Shown: positions 1 through 12,923 of the stretch, one piece after another | Numbering within the stretch: position 1 is the stretch's first letter | Layout of the letters: every line of letters begins with the position of its first letter | Assembly (NCBI RefSeq): GCF_949628265.1 | Contig: NC_088786.1 | Location: forward strand, 3,658,001 to 3,722,000 | Direction of reading: 5' to 3' | Source of the DNA: Cloeon dipterum | Lineage: Eukaryota > Arthropoda > Insecta > Ephemeroptera > Baetidae | DNA length: 64,000 bases | Notes under the pieces: model-generated | What the model was told of the DNA's origin: nothing | Seen by the model: only the letters and a program-made list of their open reading frames with translations | Databases searched by the model: none | Made by a program: the position numbers and the translations under genes

Positions 1-497
1 AGAAAAGCGCATTAATAAGATGCTAGAAGCGTCGTCAACTCTCATAAATATTTCATTTAAAATACACGCTTGTGGTGCAATTTACATACGTGAAATTATT
101 TTCTCAACATTAGTAGAATACACGCATAAATGAAGCACATTGAACCCGAAGGAGAGCACCATTATCCTGGCAGGGTTTTAATCTGCTTTAATAGTTTGCA
201 TTACAACTTCATCATGAGGCGTATTATGCAGCGAGAGCGAATGTAATGAATCGCCTGCAGATGTTATCTTATGCAACCTGCGGGACAGAGGAACAAAGCG
301 GGTTGCATGCTCGCTCTGATGAAACGGAATTAATATTCCACGCGGTGCAGTTTGTAGCAGCATTATTCGCTGCCGCCGCCGCCGCGTGGATTAATTAATG
401 AGCCGGGTATTCTGGAAGTCGGCGGCGCGGTCGTTGGCCCTTCGCCAGCACGCCACGGATTAAAATGCACTAATCCTGATGCGCTTTTCTTTCGCAG

Positions 498-3400
498 GAT
501 CGGTTTGCTCAAGAGGGCCTCGGCTATTTTCTCCGCGCTCGTTTCCGTCATTATTGCCAGCTTGTTGCACATCAACTTGCCCAACAGGACTTATCAATTT
601 GTGTTCAGCTTGAGCTGCGTCGTCTTGGTGAGTTTGCTGCTCCATTTCAGTCAGACAACTACGAGAGTAGGATTAAAATAGTTCCTGCAATGCTTTTTGA
701 AAGAACTACCATTTTTATACGAGTGAGGAAATACCCTTCTTTCTGATCTAAAAGAAAAACGTGTCTTGATAAGCAGGCCTAAGTTACTTTCAGTCTGAAA
801 ATTTTCCATTTCAAATAAATCGGTTTTATTTTCCCATAAATAAATGACACGATAAGAAAATTTAATTTATTTGTTTTATCAGATAAATACAAAAATTGGA
901 TTGCTAAAATTTCGTATTAAAATTATTTTATGGTGTTAATTTTGTGTGCTCAAGGGTGTTACCCTGATCGTGAGCTACGTCATCAAAAGTGAGACGCCCC
1001 TGAAGTTAAAGGACCTCATTCAGGCCAAGAAGAAGAAGCAGAAACAGAAAAAGGAGGACGGAGCGCCCGAGTTCAGTTCCGAGTCGCTGGACAGTCCTCT
1101 CAGGCGTGAGTTTTGATCTTTTTCGGCGCACTGATTTTTCTTTTTTGCCTAAGTGGACGCGCAGGAAAAGCACTATGGCATTGTGGCCCACGTAATTGCG
1201 CACACAGCACGGATCAAAGGCAGCCAAACTTGGCTCCTTTTATCAACCTGCCCTTTCTCGTCTTGCAAATTTCCAGGCACTATTTAATTTAGCGCCGCAG
1301 CGTCTAAAAAGCTTTCCGCGACAGCGATGAGCCTCCAAATAAAAGAGAATAATAAAAAAACAAGTGAAACAGGAACACACGCAAGCTCCAGTGGCGTTTC
1401 ATCTCGTAAAATCGTCTAATAATCGCATAGCATTTGAAAATTTAAAAAAGTGTTTAATTCTGACCAGAACAAATTGTGAGTCTTTTTCTGATTTGAAAGT
1501 GTTTTAACCAAAATATATTTGAATCTGGTCAGAACGCCCCTGATTGTTTCATGTGTGTTTGTTGTTTGGCTACTCTTTTATTTTTATTTCGGAGACGTTG
1601 TGTTGTGAAAGCGGCCGCTTTTAATTTTGCAGCTGTGGAGAGTAATTGAATTCAGCTCGAGCAATGGGATCCGCGTTCGTTACCCACCGCCTGCTTAATT
1701 GCTTTCCCTCCCGTCCGAGGCACAAAATACACGAAGAAGCGAGCGCATTTTTCCTTCTTGCTCCAATTTGCACACATTCGCGTGCTAATGCTGATACATT
1801 GTGCCGGATTTATTTCGCAAGAAGCAGCCCAAATAGATTTATGACGCAGCAAATGAGAATGGAATTGAATGCGCTTAGCTTCTTCGCCGTTCATTATTGT
1901 TTCCTTGTTGTCTTTGATACGGATGTGTAAAAATTGCATTTTAATTTGCAAAAAAATAACTAATGCAACCATCCTCATAAACAATTCAAGCATAATTGAG
2001 TTATTCCCTCTTGAAATTATTTGAAACAATATTAGCAGGCTTAGCTGTTAATCCCTTTTAAAATCCAATCTGGCGACGTACGTGTATGTATTGGATGAGA
2101 ACTTAATTCGTGCATGCTAATTGCTTTTCCTTGTGAGCGAACCATAATTTCTTGTTGGCCGTTTGGATTTGCCCGAGCTGCTCAAAATATGCGCTGATAC
2201 GATATATGTATTGATTTTGCGTGAGCATTAATTATTCAAACTCAATTTGCGCGATCCAGGGCGAGAACAAAGCCTTTTGCTCGCCACCGCGCTCTGCTGC
2301 TGCCGGGCGTTAATTATAAAAAAGTAGCCGCACCAGCCGGCTGGCTATCTCCCAGCATGTGCATGCATTACTAATGATATACACGGCGGCTGTTGTATTA
2401 ATTCACACCATTTTTTGCCCTCGCAGCTCGCAAGGCGTTAATTAAAATATTCATATACATCGCTAGCTCAAGAATATGCAAATCAAAGAGTCATATTTCA
2501 ATTTCAATGCTCTGAATTTTATTAATGAAACTTCGAGCTGGTTGAACTTTTTTATTTGAAATTTATGAAGCCAGAGAAGAGTTTTTAAGTGTTGGAATTT
2601 CACTTAGAGTGCAGATAGGCGTTTTTAAATGATGTAAAAAAACACATATATTGCATATAATCGATTTTGAAGAAAATAATGGGTAAATACATATCTTTCT
2701 TTATTTTCCCCTACAGTTTTTTTTAAATCTCACATGAGATTTGTTCTTGCGGTGACAGTGTTTCTACGGCCCGACGTGACGCACGGCAACGAGTCTGGCA
2801 ACCCTGGCGTGGTGCTGGACGCCGAGGAGGTGTTAGCCAACAACAGCATCGCCGCGACGCCGCTGGACGAGGGCCGCGAGCTGCTGCCCGTGGGTCACTC
2901 AGCCGGGCGCAGGGAGTCGCCGAGCAGGCCCGGCAGGGACTGTCAATCAGGCACCGTCGAGACCTACGTGCAGCCGGACGCCGAGCCGGAGCGGTTCAGC
3001 CCAAAGCAGCCGACACCGACGCCGCAGCCGCAGCCCGCCAGGTGCTTCATCCAGGGCGAGGGACTCGTCGTGCAGGTCATTGATTCGCATTTCGTGTCTC
3101 AATGTGTGTGTCGTCTTGCGTTCGTCTTTCGTTTTTACCCATTGCAGCACCTCATCAATTTCCTTCTTTTCCACCGCTCAAAGTCTTTGGAACTTTTCGA
3201 CGCATTTGAGGCCAAAAAATTGATGCAATTTTTTCCCGGAATATCAGGGTGAAATCTAAATTTATAATGAGGCTACAAAACGAATTCAACGGAATTTTAC
3301 CCAGGAACGATATTTCGGCCATATCAGGGCGATTCCTGAGCATCCTGATGGCTTCCAAAGGGTTGAATCGCACAGGTTCTGAATGCTCTTTAAATTTGAA

Positions 3401-4981
3401 CCACTTTAGGGCCCAGAGGCGTCGGTTAAAATGGGAAATTGATCGCTTGAGGGCTACCCTGACGCCAGGGTTAGATTTCTTACCTGCTCTGGTGGTCTAA
3501 TCTGAACTCAGGCGAGTGAGCCCCAACATGTCTCGCAGGTCCAAATTAAACGGTCGTGCAATTTTGACGTTCTAAAACTATAGACCTAAATCCAAATTTT
3601 TATGCTAAACTCAAAAACCTTTATACCACCCTAGCAAGATACCAAAAAATCCGGATAAAAAAACAAAAAATTGAGGACAATATCAGCCAGCCGGCAAATT
3701 TCGGGTCACGTGGGCAGCCACCAGCCGCCGTGAATCTGGGTAAGCTGCGCCAGCCGCCGGTAAAAAAGGATTAAAAATAGAAAAGTGCAGGTGAAAAAAA
3801 TTCGGACTCATAAGAACTCTCAAACTTCACGGTTAAAGTGTTGTCAGCCGCCGGGAAAAAAATCCCGCCAGTCGCAGCCTTAAATCTCGCGGCTGAGACC
3901 TCCGGGACAATATCAAATCTCTCGAACAAAATAAAATCAAGAACCTTTTTTCAATTCACAATTTCAATTTTGCCATTGTAAACTATTCCAAGGACTTTGC
4001 GTTCGGCGGTGAATTGTTCAATTTCTGTTTTCTCAACGTGTGTCCATTGTCAAAAATCGCATCACAGGAAAAGCACAATCGGCGTGTGTCTCGCGAGTCT
4101 CGCTCGACTGCTCTAACATAAAACTAATGGCAATGTTCAGGTGTGCGTGGAGCCCGAGCCGCTGAACGGCTACGTGCCGATGGCGCCGAAGCAGGTGTCG
4201 CGCGCCATCCCGGTGGCGCCGCCGTGCGTGCCCGACATCACCTTTTCGTGCACAGGCTCAAGCAAGATGTGCCCCCCTAGGGCGCCAGAGCCCATCGAGG
4301 GGCTGCCCTACCTCAACCTCTCGCCCAACGGCAAGAAATCGACGCCGCCACGCGTCACCTTCTCAGGGTGCGACTCGGTGCAAGAGGTCGACCTGCCACC
4401 GCCGCCGCCACCCCCCTTATTGGTCGGCGCCGAGAGCAAGGTATGTCGTTTTCAATCCAAAATCAAAATTAAACGTCGTCTGCACTTGAAAATGCTGTTT
4501 TGATATGGAAGAAGATTCAATTATTGCTGAAAATCAGAATGGAGTAGGAATTTTTGGAATTGCCAAGCGCTGTAAAAAGATAGCGGCCGTTTTGTGACGT
4601 CAGCAGTGTCATGGCCGCTGATGTTCAGGACACACTACTTGACGCGAAGGCCAATTAATTTTTTTTTAGAATTGCGTTAATTTTTTTTCGATCTACACAC
4701 GTCCTTTATTTATTTTTTTTATGTCAATGGAACAGGAGCGGAAGCAGCCTGATGGGCGGGAAATCAGCCACCAGGACAACGTGGAGGGGATGCTGGACCG
4801 AATTTCGCACGACCTGGACTATTTGCTGAGCCGGAACGCGGGCCCCACGGAGGCTGCAGCCCCGGTGGTGTCCAAGGTGCCGCTGCGGAGCGCCCTGAAG
4901 AAGAGCAGCGCCGGCAAGTCTGTCAAAATTCGAGAGCCGACCAGCATCATCTTCATCAGCTCCGACTCGTGCGACCCCTAG
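498..4981 (+). CDS. 3' part of an unrecognised two-TM protein with proline-rich cytoplasmic tail
   Basis: Five exons join in phase: 498-627, 955-1105, 2759-3075, 4141-4440 and 4736-4981 (TAG stop). The 5' exons lie before the window, because the first exon opens in mid-codon after a clean acceptor. The first two exons give two hydrophobic segments: one begins near IGLLKRASAIFSALV and the second, ending in VTLIVSYVIK, spans the exon junction. A lysine-rich stretch (AKKKKQKQKK) follows, consistent with a cytoplasmic side. The rest is long, polar and probably disordered, with a run of prolines before residues LLVGAESK. The last exon looks more constrained, with a helical piece (NVEGMLDRISHDLDYLLSR), then PLRSALKKSSAGKSVKIREP and the end IIFISSDSCDP. 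I do not recognise the family, so no function is proposed. Splice sites and codon composition make it a real gene. The second intron (1106-2758) is long, and the third (3076-4140) holds a dispersed repeat. Confidence 0.7.
3665..3912 (+). repeat. Dispersed repeat family 1, copy A
   Basis: This GC-rich block in an otherwise AT-rich intron aligns, in opposite orientation, with 24930-25195 along nearly its whole length. Shared landmarks in order are a GTCACGTGGGCAGCC core, an ATCTGGGTAAGC-like piece, CAGCCGCCGG units and TTAAATCTCGCGGC near the end. A short third copy lies at 19768-19838. The block contains several imperfect CAGCCGCCGG repeats. No open reading frame and no clear terminal repeats were seen. 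It is probably a non-autonomous transposon or SINE-like unit, with its class unknown. Confidence 0.65.
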
Positions 4982-6546
4982 CAAGACTGACGTCGATTTT
5001 TCAACCTCGTGTCTGTGATCGTTGTAGATGAAATTGCAAGTCAGAGCAACAAGGACAAATTGCACGCTTTGTTCATCGCCTGGTTCGCTTTGGAATGAAC
5101 AAGGGTGCCAATTTTTTCTTCGGCAACAAGCATCCGGTTTTGCTGACTGACATTTACGCATCTGAACTCTGAACCCATTCTTCCAACAAATGTCCACACT
5201 TTTGTGTTGTAACCATAATAATACAGAGCAGTTTTCGAGTTAAAGACTGGACAAAACTTTGTTTAAAATCCCATCCTTGTTCAATCAAGAAGATTTTTTC
5301 TGTTAATCCCTTTGAAGAGACGAATCAACTAGTGGATATTTATTTCTTTTCAATAATTACCTCTTGATATTTTTACGGAGGTCTTTATGGGCTCGTAGAC
5401 CATTTTAAAAATTTAAATTATGTAAAAATTACATTATTTTTATATTAGCCAAATTCATATTGTTATGCTTCATTAAAAATACTCTTGATAAGTTTTTTTA
5501 AAGCTATTAAAAATCACTCTACTTTTTCATAAATTTATTTTAATCCATTCGTGAGCTGGTTTTCAGCCCACATAAAAATTTGTGAATTAAAATTACAGAC
5601 ACAAATAATATCGATGGATTGATGTCGTTTGTAGGAAAAAGATTGAACAAAAAATCGAATTTTGTGTAGTTTAAGCTCAAAATAAAAAATATTACAGATG
5701 TTGCAGTCAGCAAATCGCGGCGTGCGTGCATCGTCTAGTGGTAAACTGGCCTACGTTGGGGCTCCGGCGGCCCCTGCTTGAGTACGTACACAAAAAACAC
5801 GCGCATTTTGTGATATCTTACGTCGTTTCGATTCCTCTTCTGTTTTCCTGCATGAGTTGACAGTCAATTGACTAGAGAACTGAGGTGGAGACTCACAAAC
5901 ACACCTTCAAAATTGATTTCACCAGTGAGGACGCTAGCATTTTGATTGCAGACCTGAAATTTTCTCTCGAAACATTCGTCGCTCTTGATGTATACAATTT
6001 TCGGATTTCGAACGTAGTAAAGGCAAAAAACATGTTCATCTCAGACAACATTTCTGGCCGTTTCGATGTTAAGTACAAAAAAAACTTTGGTATTTTTGTA
6101 AAGTAAAGGGATAAAGCAAACAACTCCGCTGTAGTTTCAATTGTCAAACTTTCCCACGGAAAGCGTTTAAAAATTTTAATGCGATATATAGTTACTTTAA
6201 CAACGTCAATATTACAAAATATATAAATTAAATAGGCGAGTATCTGAGCACCGACAGCTTGATAGGTATGGTTGGGAATTTTACAATTCAAATTTTAACA
6301 ATTTGTCTAAGAAAATTAAATTTTCTCGAGTCTTCTTCTACCAGCAATCTTTAGTTTTTAATTTTTTTGGGAATCTTTCAGCAGGAAAAACTAAAATGTT
6401 TAAGCTGAAAATGACATATTAAATATTCGAAATCCCCCAAAAATTAGAAACCCATAAAAGGTTAGAAAAATGAATGGAAGACATTTTTTAAATTTTTGTC
6501 AAAAATCCCCAACCCTATTGATAAGGCTTGATCACTTTGTAAAAAT
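4982..6546. other. Intergenic region, no gene seen
   Basis: AT-rich sequence between the 3' end of the two-TM protein gene and the 3' end of Pez, which are convergent. The first few hundred bases are presumably the 3' UTR of the upstream gene. Short open frames at 5885-6106 and 5893-6291 overlap on opposite strands, lack splice context and resemble nothing known. Confidence 0.6.
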
Positions 6547-9500
6547 TTAAATAAGTCTCGTGAGCTTGAGATGATTTATGATGACGCTGTGGATGAACCT
6601 GTACTGGTCCACCGTCTGCACCGACAGCATCCTCTGCATGCGAAGTTGAAGTAAAGTTCCCGGAACATCCAGTTCCTGTTTAACCCCATAGATTCACGGA
6701 AAAAATAATAAAACGCCATTCAAACTTACCTTGTTGCAATCTAGTTGAGTTTTCAAAAAGTCGGTCATTATGAAGAGTCCGGTCCTGCCGGCTCCTGCCT
6801 GACAGTGCACCAAACTGGGCCAGATGCCCGAAGCAGTACTGTCGAGCATCACATGCTCCCTCACCGACTGAACTTCACTCAAGAAACCTAAAAAATTTAT
6901 AAAAAAAAACATTTGATCAGTGTAAAAAACACGCGAAATTTTGCTTTAATTTTTCATAATATATCATCTAGTAATTTTTGGAAATAAATATTAAAATGGT
7001 AAAAAAATTTCTAAAATTAAATTTGGTGTCCATTGTAATTAATTATAGGTCTATTGATCTTCTTTGGCCTAAATGAAGCTTAAATTTAGAAAAATATGCG
7101 CGAGAATATTTTGAATACGCCATTTACTAGGATAAAAAAATATTTTTTGTTTATTTATCAATTTTAAATATAAATAAAAAATAATACTCACCAAAAAAAT
7201 GGGTTTCATCGTAGGGAGTTCCAAGGTCGCCCCACTCTGTGTACTGCAAAACCCAAATTAGTCTGGTACTCTTGGACGGTCGGTGTTGAAGGCGGATCTG
7301 TGAGGTGATGCAGTGGCTCGTCTCCTGCAGGAAATTACTTTGCACCTGGTACTGCAAAATAATACTTATTAATATTGCCTAATAATTTGTATTTTGGGCT
7401 TAAATTACATCTCCGTAAGAAGTGAATTCCGGGGAGGGCTGGGCAGGGTAGTGGCTTTGCTCGTGTTTGGTGCACAGGGCGATGATCATCAGCGAGCCAG
7501 TCTCCCACACCATTTGCCAGTGCAGGCCCAAAGTTTCTCGACTAGGTGCTTGCGCTGCGATGTAGTGTCTTTCCGAAATCCCGCTTCCTAACTGTTTAAA
7601 TTAAATTAATTCGTGCTTGTGCAAACTTTGAGAAATTTCGAATCAATACTTTGACATGAGACGCGTTTATGTAGCCATTTTTGTTGTTGCCTCTCGCACT
7701 TAATCTGACCCGGTTGTAATCGTAGCAAACGACATCTTTGTATCTGAAGAAATTTTTGCTAATTTATCTGTGTTCAAGGTGCAAAACATGGAGAAAATAC
7801 CTATTTTTTGATATGTTTTCCGGGCTTAAGGCACAGGTGCAAGGCTCATCCTCCTTTTTCCTCGGTATGTGTTCAAACTCCAGGAACATTTGGCTGTCGG
7901 CCAGCTTGCGCTCCAGTCTCACACACTAAAAAAATGAACACAACCTAAATCATACTATTTTACTCTAAAAACAATGATGGACTTATAAAAAACTAGAAAG
8001 TTTGTCATTAATTTTTCTGGTCTTCTATGAAATAAAAAATCCTGAACTGAAATGACGAGAAACTGACCAACGCATCCCTTGTCGTTGGGAGGGGCAATTC
8101 GGAGGTGCGAGAGTCGCTGAGGCTGGACCGCGAGTCGCTCTTGCTCTTGCCTCCCAGCAGGCTTCCCCAGCTACTTTTTTTCTTCTGCTTGGTGGCCGTG
8201 TTGCTTGGAGACGCGCCCCAGGCAGCATGTTGCGCCGCCAATTTCTGCAATTTGATTGAAATTTGAAGGATACGCATTGCAAAAAGGAGTAGACTCACAT
8301 TCGACTCTCCTGGAGGCTGCAGAAAGTGCGGATTTGATGCTTCTGTGACATCCAATGACCTGACGATTTATTTAAGTTATTTCAATTTTTAATTTGAGGT
8401 TCTCTTGAAATGACATGATATTAAAAAGGTGCTCTCTTAATGACTAGGGGATTAATTTTTGGCTGACCTGACTCAAAGTTTTTATACTAAATTAGATTTT
8501 ATCTAATCAAATGTGATTTCTTGCACAAAGGTCTTAATTTGAAGGAAAAATCTGCTGTTGAGAAGTTTTCAATTTCCTTGGTGTTTTTTTTCTTTTCAAC
8601 TATAAGAAATTTTACTTTGAAATCTCTCACCTATTTCTTGGCAGATTTTCAGGCGCACTCTGTATACTGGAGGTGCGTGCCCTGATTCCACTGTTGTGCC
8701 AGTCATCCGACGAATACCTGAGAGGAAAGTTCTCGTAAATGGGCTCTGTGGACCTGGTGTGCGTAAGTTGCTGGTGGGCGTTGTTCGGATTGTGAGGCGC
8801 GTAGAGCAGCTGCTGCTGGTGGGTGCCCTCCTCGTGGTACTGCTGAAGATGCTGCTGGCTGAGCCGAGAGTTGAGCAAATCTGGACTGGAGCCGTGCGCC
8901 GTCAGGTGGGACGCCTGGCTCGGCGCACTCAGCATGTTTGCCAGGTCAGGCGTCGACGACGAGATGGACGAGTACGGCGGCGGCTGCTTGAACAGTTGCA
9001 GCAGCCGTATCCCGTTGATCAGCTGCTGCTGGCTTGTATCGTTGATCGCTTGCAAATCCGGTGTACTAATAAAAAATTGAGTTTTGTACTAAATTTTAAT
9101 ATTTGTCGTGATGGACAAAACAATAAGTCGTCCTGGTCCCGGCAAAATTGCGCAACGTACAACAAACACCCAAATTTTCATTGTCGAATTGATTGTTGAC
9201 CTTTTCTTGCAACAAGGAAATTCGCGTTTGGTTGTTGAAAGTTACGCAATTTGGCCGGGACCAGGACGAAGTACCTTTTTAAAATAAAATAAAGAAGGAA
9301 ACCCTGAATATCTCCCAATTTAAATTTTATGTATCAGATGGGTGATTTTTTAGACTGGTTAAAATTTTAAAATACACTTATAGTTTAGATTTAAGAGTAA
9401 CAAAAAAAAAAAATACCTGTACGTCACAGCTTCCACGTGTCTCACAGGGTTGGCCTCATCTTGGTAGAACTGGTATTGGCTTGTCTGGAAATTTGAAACC

Positions 9501-12500
9501 AATCTAAGTTAAAAAAAACTTTCCTATTCAGTCTCTCATCCTCACCACTTCACACTGCGTAGGGATTTCCGGCTGGCTGCTGTGCAAGAGCTGTTGGTAC
9601 CGAGCCTCGCCGAGCGTAGCCACCTGCTGATATTTTTGTTTAATGGCCGTTTCGTAGTCGGGCGCTGGTCGGTATTGGGGCAGCAGCGCCCGCAGTTTGT
9701 CGTTGCTGGCCGGCGTGTAGAGCTCGCGGTTCGACTGAGCGCGGTTGAAGCCCGCAGCTGCCATCCTGCCGTTCACAGAGCAATCTGGCGTGTACAGCAA
9801 CTCAGGCACGCTGCCAGAAATATTTGTGCTCCTCATTCCAGTCACCACTGGTTCTTCCTTCAAAGAAAACGTTTTTAAAAGCGATTAGTTAAATTTTAGC
9901 GTTGTTTTAGGGTAATATAAATTTGCGAATTTTGAGCATAGCAAAATGACTTAAACTGCGATTTTATTGTACTTTGATTCCCTACGTCTTGTGTTGTGTT
10001 GTGCGACAATGGGAGAATCGCCTGCGTGCGAATTTCGTTTGATAGGTAGCTCGAGACGGGAAATGCACCCTGGCGAATTATTAGTTAGTTGGTATTCCAA
10101 AAACCCCAACGAGGTGAGTCGCAAAATTTGTGCGCTCTCAATCTCAACCGTCGAGCATTTGGTGCTCGGAGATATCATTTTTGATTCTGAAAAAACACTT
10201 AACGTCAATTATTTGGACCGCTAATCTGACTTTTGCAGCAGTTTCGTGTCCCGTGTCTCACCAAGGCGTCCTGATAGCGCAACACCCCATAGGGGCTGAA
10301 CCATGAGCCAGCCGCCACCCTTCCGCTCATACCAGGACTGACGCCAACCTTGTCCTGAGCTGTCGCCCCTCGAACACCCACCCCAAAAGTTCCAATTTCT
10401 ATCAGAATAAAAACCAACCTCAAGTGCACGAAGAGAAAGTTAATTAAATTCAAATTGTTAAGCACTCATATTTTGCTAAACTGTTCAATTTAATTAGTGC
10501 CACGGAAGCATTCAATTTTTTTACTAATTCCTCGTAAGTAATTTTCGCTATTTCAATATATTACTCATTTATCTAGCATTAAAATTGTATTTTATATTAT
10601 TTTTTCTTTAATTAACATTTTTTGATTGATCGCCATTCCTAGTTTCTAAAATTATAATTTCATTTTGGATCCGTTTACTGCAAATTACAGGATTTAAATA
10701 CTAGAAAGAATCAAAACAAATATCCTCTTCCGACATTAACAGATGGCATCTCTCAAAATTTAAAGTAAATATTCGAAACTGATCTAAAATATGACGAAAT
10801 TGAAAATAATTTCCAGCAGTAAAATCAAAAAGAATTTTAAAACTATTGAAAGAGTCATGATCAAGTCAACATAAAGACGAGATATTTTTTAATTATGGAT
10901 TATTTTTCGTTACGATTTTGTTCACGATGATCTACAAAATAGGTTGCAATTGGATTGAATTTTATTAATTCATTTTAATTGTTACGAAATATTTCACAAA
11001 ATACCCCTTCTTGCAGCTAAAATCCTTTTTATTTAAAAAATGTTCCAATTTGTATGAGAAAAATCTGATTAAATAAAAATTACCTCAGTGACTGATGTAA
11101 TAAGCTGCTGGTAATTGGGGTCGTACCATTGTTGGGTGGCAGGAATGGTAGGCTGCTCGTTTTGAATAAAAAATGTGTGCTGCAAAGATCAAAATAAGTC
11201 AATCATCGACCCAAACAAAAATATTTACTCACTTGGTGCAAACAGAGCCTCCAGAGGTATTTGGCCAGATTGGTGCTGGCAAAGATGAGCTGCGAATTCT
11301 CCATGTCATTGAGACCCTCTATGCAAAGACTGCGCTTGTGATTGACGACGTTGGCGATGTCTCCCCACTTGTAACTGCGGTAGTAATTTCCCAGGATCTG
11401 CGCCACCGTCAGTCCATTCAAATTTACGCTCAGCACTATCTCGTTGCCGTGATCGTCCTGGTGCATTTTATTTTGATAAAAAATAATAATGATTATCTTG
11501 ATACTGTACCTTGCCGGCAAAGGTTTGCTGGCCGTAGCCCTCGAGTTGCTGCGCAGACAAAATGTAGTATTCCTCGGCGATGTGCTGGGCCAGTCCTCGT
11601 AGAGAGCTGTGCTGCAGAATTGCTGCCTCTGTCATGGCATCCATTGGCACTTGCTTTATCAGTGGCTGCAAAAAATTCACGTAATAAAGAAATACATTCA
11701 AGAATGGGGATATTGACTTAAATTTTTTATTTTTGAGATGAAGAATTATTGGAATTATGTCTAAATAAGATTTAATGTCCATTTTTGAAGAGCCTTGAAC
11801 TTTAATTAGGGAACAGCCAGCACACTATTTTGTATTTTTCAGGAAATTAAAAAAACCTTCAATCGTGTTATATATGGGTTTTTTCATTGGGAAATTGCTT
11901 AAAAAAGGACATGGCCCCACACAACCAATAATGATAAATTGTCTAGTGTGCAACTAACATGTGTTTGGTTACACAGAAAATAATTGAATGGTCTATTCTA
12001 AGGACACCAGAAATGGAAAAAAATATTTAAATGGTTATGTCACCAAATTTTCCTGAACATTTCAACATTTGTAATTATTTAAGCGGAAATCTAAAAATTA
12101 AAGCATTTTTAATTTAAATTTTGATCAAGTTATTTTTAACTTTTTAAGCTCCATTATTCACAAACTCAATGAAATTGAATCAATTGCACGATTTGTATTG
12201 TTTAATAATAATTATTATTTCTCAACAATATGTACATTTAAATTAAAATAAGTGACGGCCTACCGCTGGGAAGAGATTAAAGTCCTTGAGGTACTGCGCT
12301 GTGTGCTTTCCAGGCTCGTGGTCTCCAAATTCGGCCTGCATCGAGTATCCGGCGAGAAGGACGGCCTGCTTTGGACTGCAGTTAACCCTGCCTTCGATCA
12401 CGTCGCTTTTCAGCTGCAGGAAATAGTGGTACCTGTCGGCAGGAGGAACAATTTTAATTAAAATCAAGCTTGAAATCAAAGGTTCGCGCACCTGGTGATC

Positions 12501-12923
12501 TCGTCCGAGAGCAGTGAGAGTCCAGTGACAAAGTAGACGACCCTGAGCTGCAGGTTGTTTGAGTTTGCGGCGTATTTGTTGAGCTGCCTCTTCAAGGGCC
12601 TGTTCAACTCGACCCATCTGTGCGAAGGGTGCATGCTCTCCTCGGGCTTTGTGGCATATCGCAGGCCGAACAATTCAGGCTGAAATAGTCGGGGTTGGTT
12701 ACAAAAATCAATTAGACAAGAATGATGATTTTTTTAAGAGTCCCACCTGTTGAAGGCCGAGGCGCTGGCAAACGTTGTCTCTGCACTCGAGGCCGATGCT
12801 CTCGGACGAAAGGGTGCACTCGACCGTGGTGCCATCGAGAAGCTCCACGCAAATCACGAACACAGTCTTGGACACCACATTGTAATTTTTGCTGCTCTTC
12901 TTCAGTCTCAGTTTAAAAGGCAT
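6547..12923 (-). CDS. Pez: FERM-domain protein tyrosine phosphatase, Pez / PTPN14-PTPN21 family
   Basis: Eighteen exons close in phase to 1001 aa: 12747-12923, 12492-12679, 12264-12432, 11510-11665, 11233-11457, 11084-11179, 10262-10354, 9546-9857, 9417-9484, 8631-9065, 8299-8359, 8068-8244, 7801-7925, 7650-7743, 7409-7591, 7192-7351, 6730-6887 and 6547-6675. The N-terminus (MPFKLRLKK, then NYNVVSK and VECTLSSES) is typical of PTPN14, and an N-terminal FERM domain follows to about residue 310. A linker block YRPAPDYET also matches PTPN14. PPPY at 523-526 is a WW-domain ligand of the kind by which Drosophila Pez binds Kibra in Hippo signalling. The PTP domain fills the C-terminus: KNRYKDV motif, signature HCQAGAGRTG with Cys935 and Arg941, and a C-terminal QTVDQYRF. 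The WPD loop reads WGD at 893-895. The family sits at cell junctions or in the cytoplasm and restrains Yorkie/YAP. Its start is 408 bp from divergent REXO4. Confidence 0.95.
9129..9268. mobile_element. MITE-like inverted-repeat element in a Pez intron
   Basis: A 140-bp element with imperfect terminal inverted repeats of about 40 bp. Both ends, read inward, begin CGTCCTGGTCCCGGC and continue through an AAATTGCG block and a CAACAA block. It is flanked on both sides by AAGT (9125-9128 and 9269-9272), a possible 4-bp target duplication, although a 4-bp match could be chance. It lies between exons 9 and 10 of Pez and has no coding capacity. The superfamily is not clear from the ends. Confidence 0.6.

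Noticed and set aside
498-627. Alternative reading frame of the first exon (DRFAQEGLGYF...)
   Set aside because: This frame is also open, but the hydrophobic frame continues in phase into the next exon to form one TM helix across the junction.
5728-5790. tRNA-like A-box sequence (TCTAGTGGTAAACTGG)
   Set aside because: No B box and no acceptor-stem pairing could be formed, so it is neither a tRNA nor a clear SINE head.
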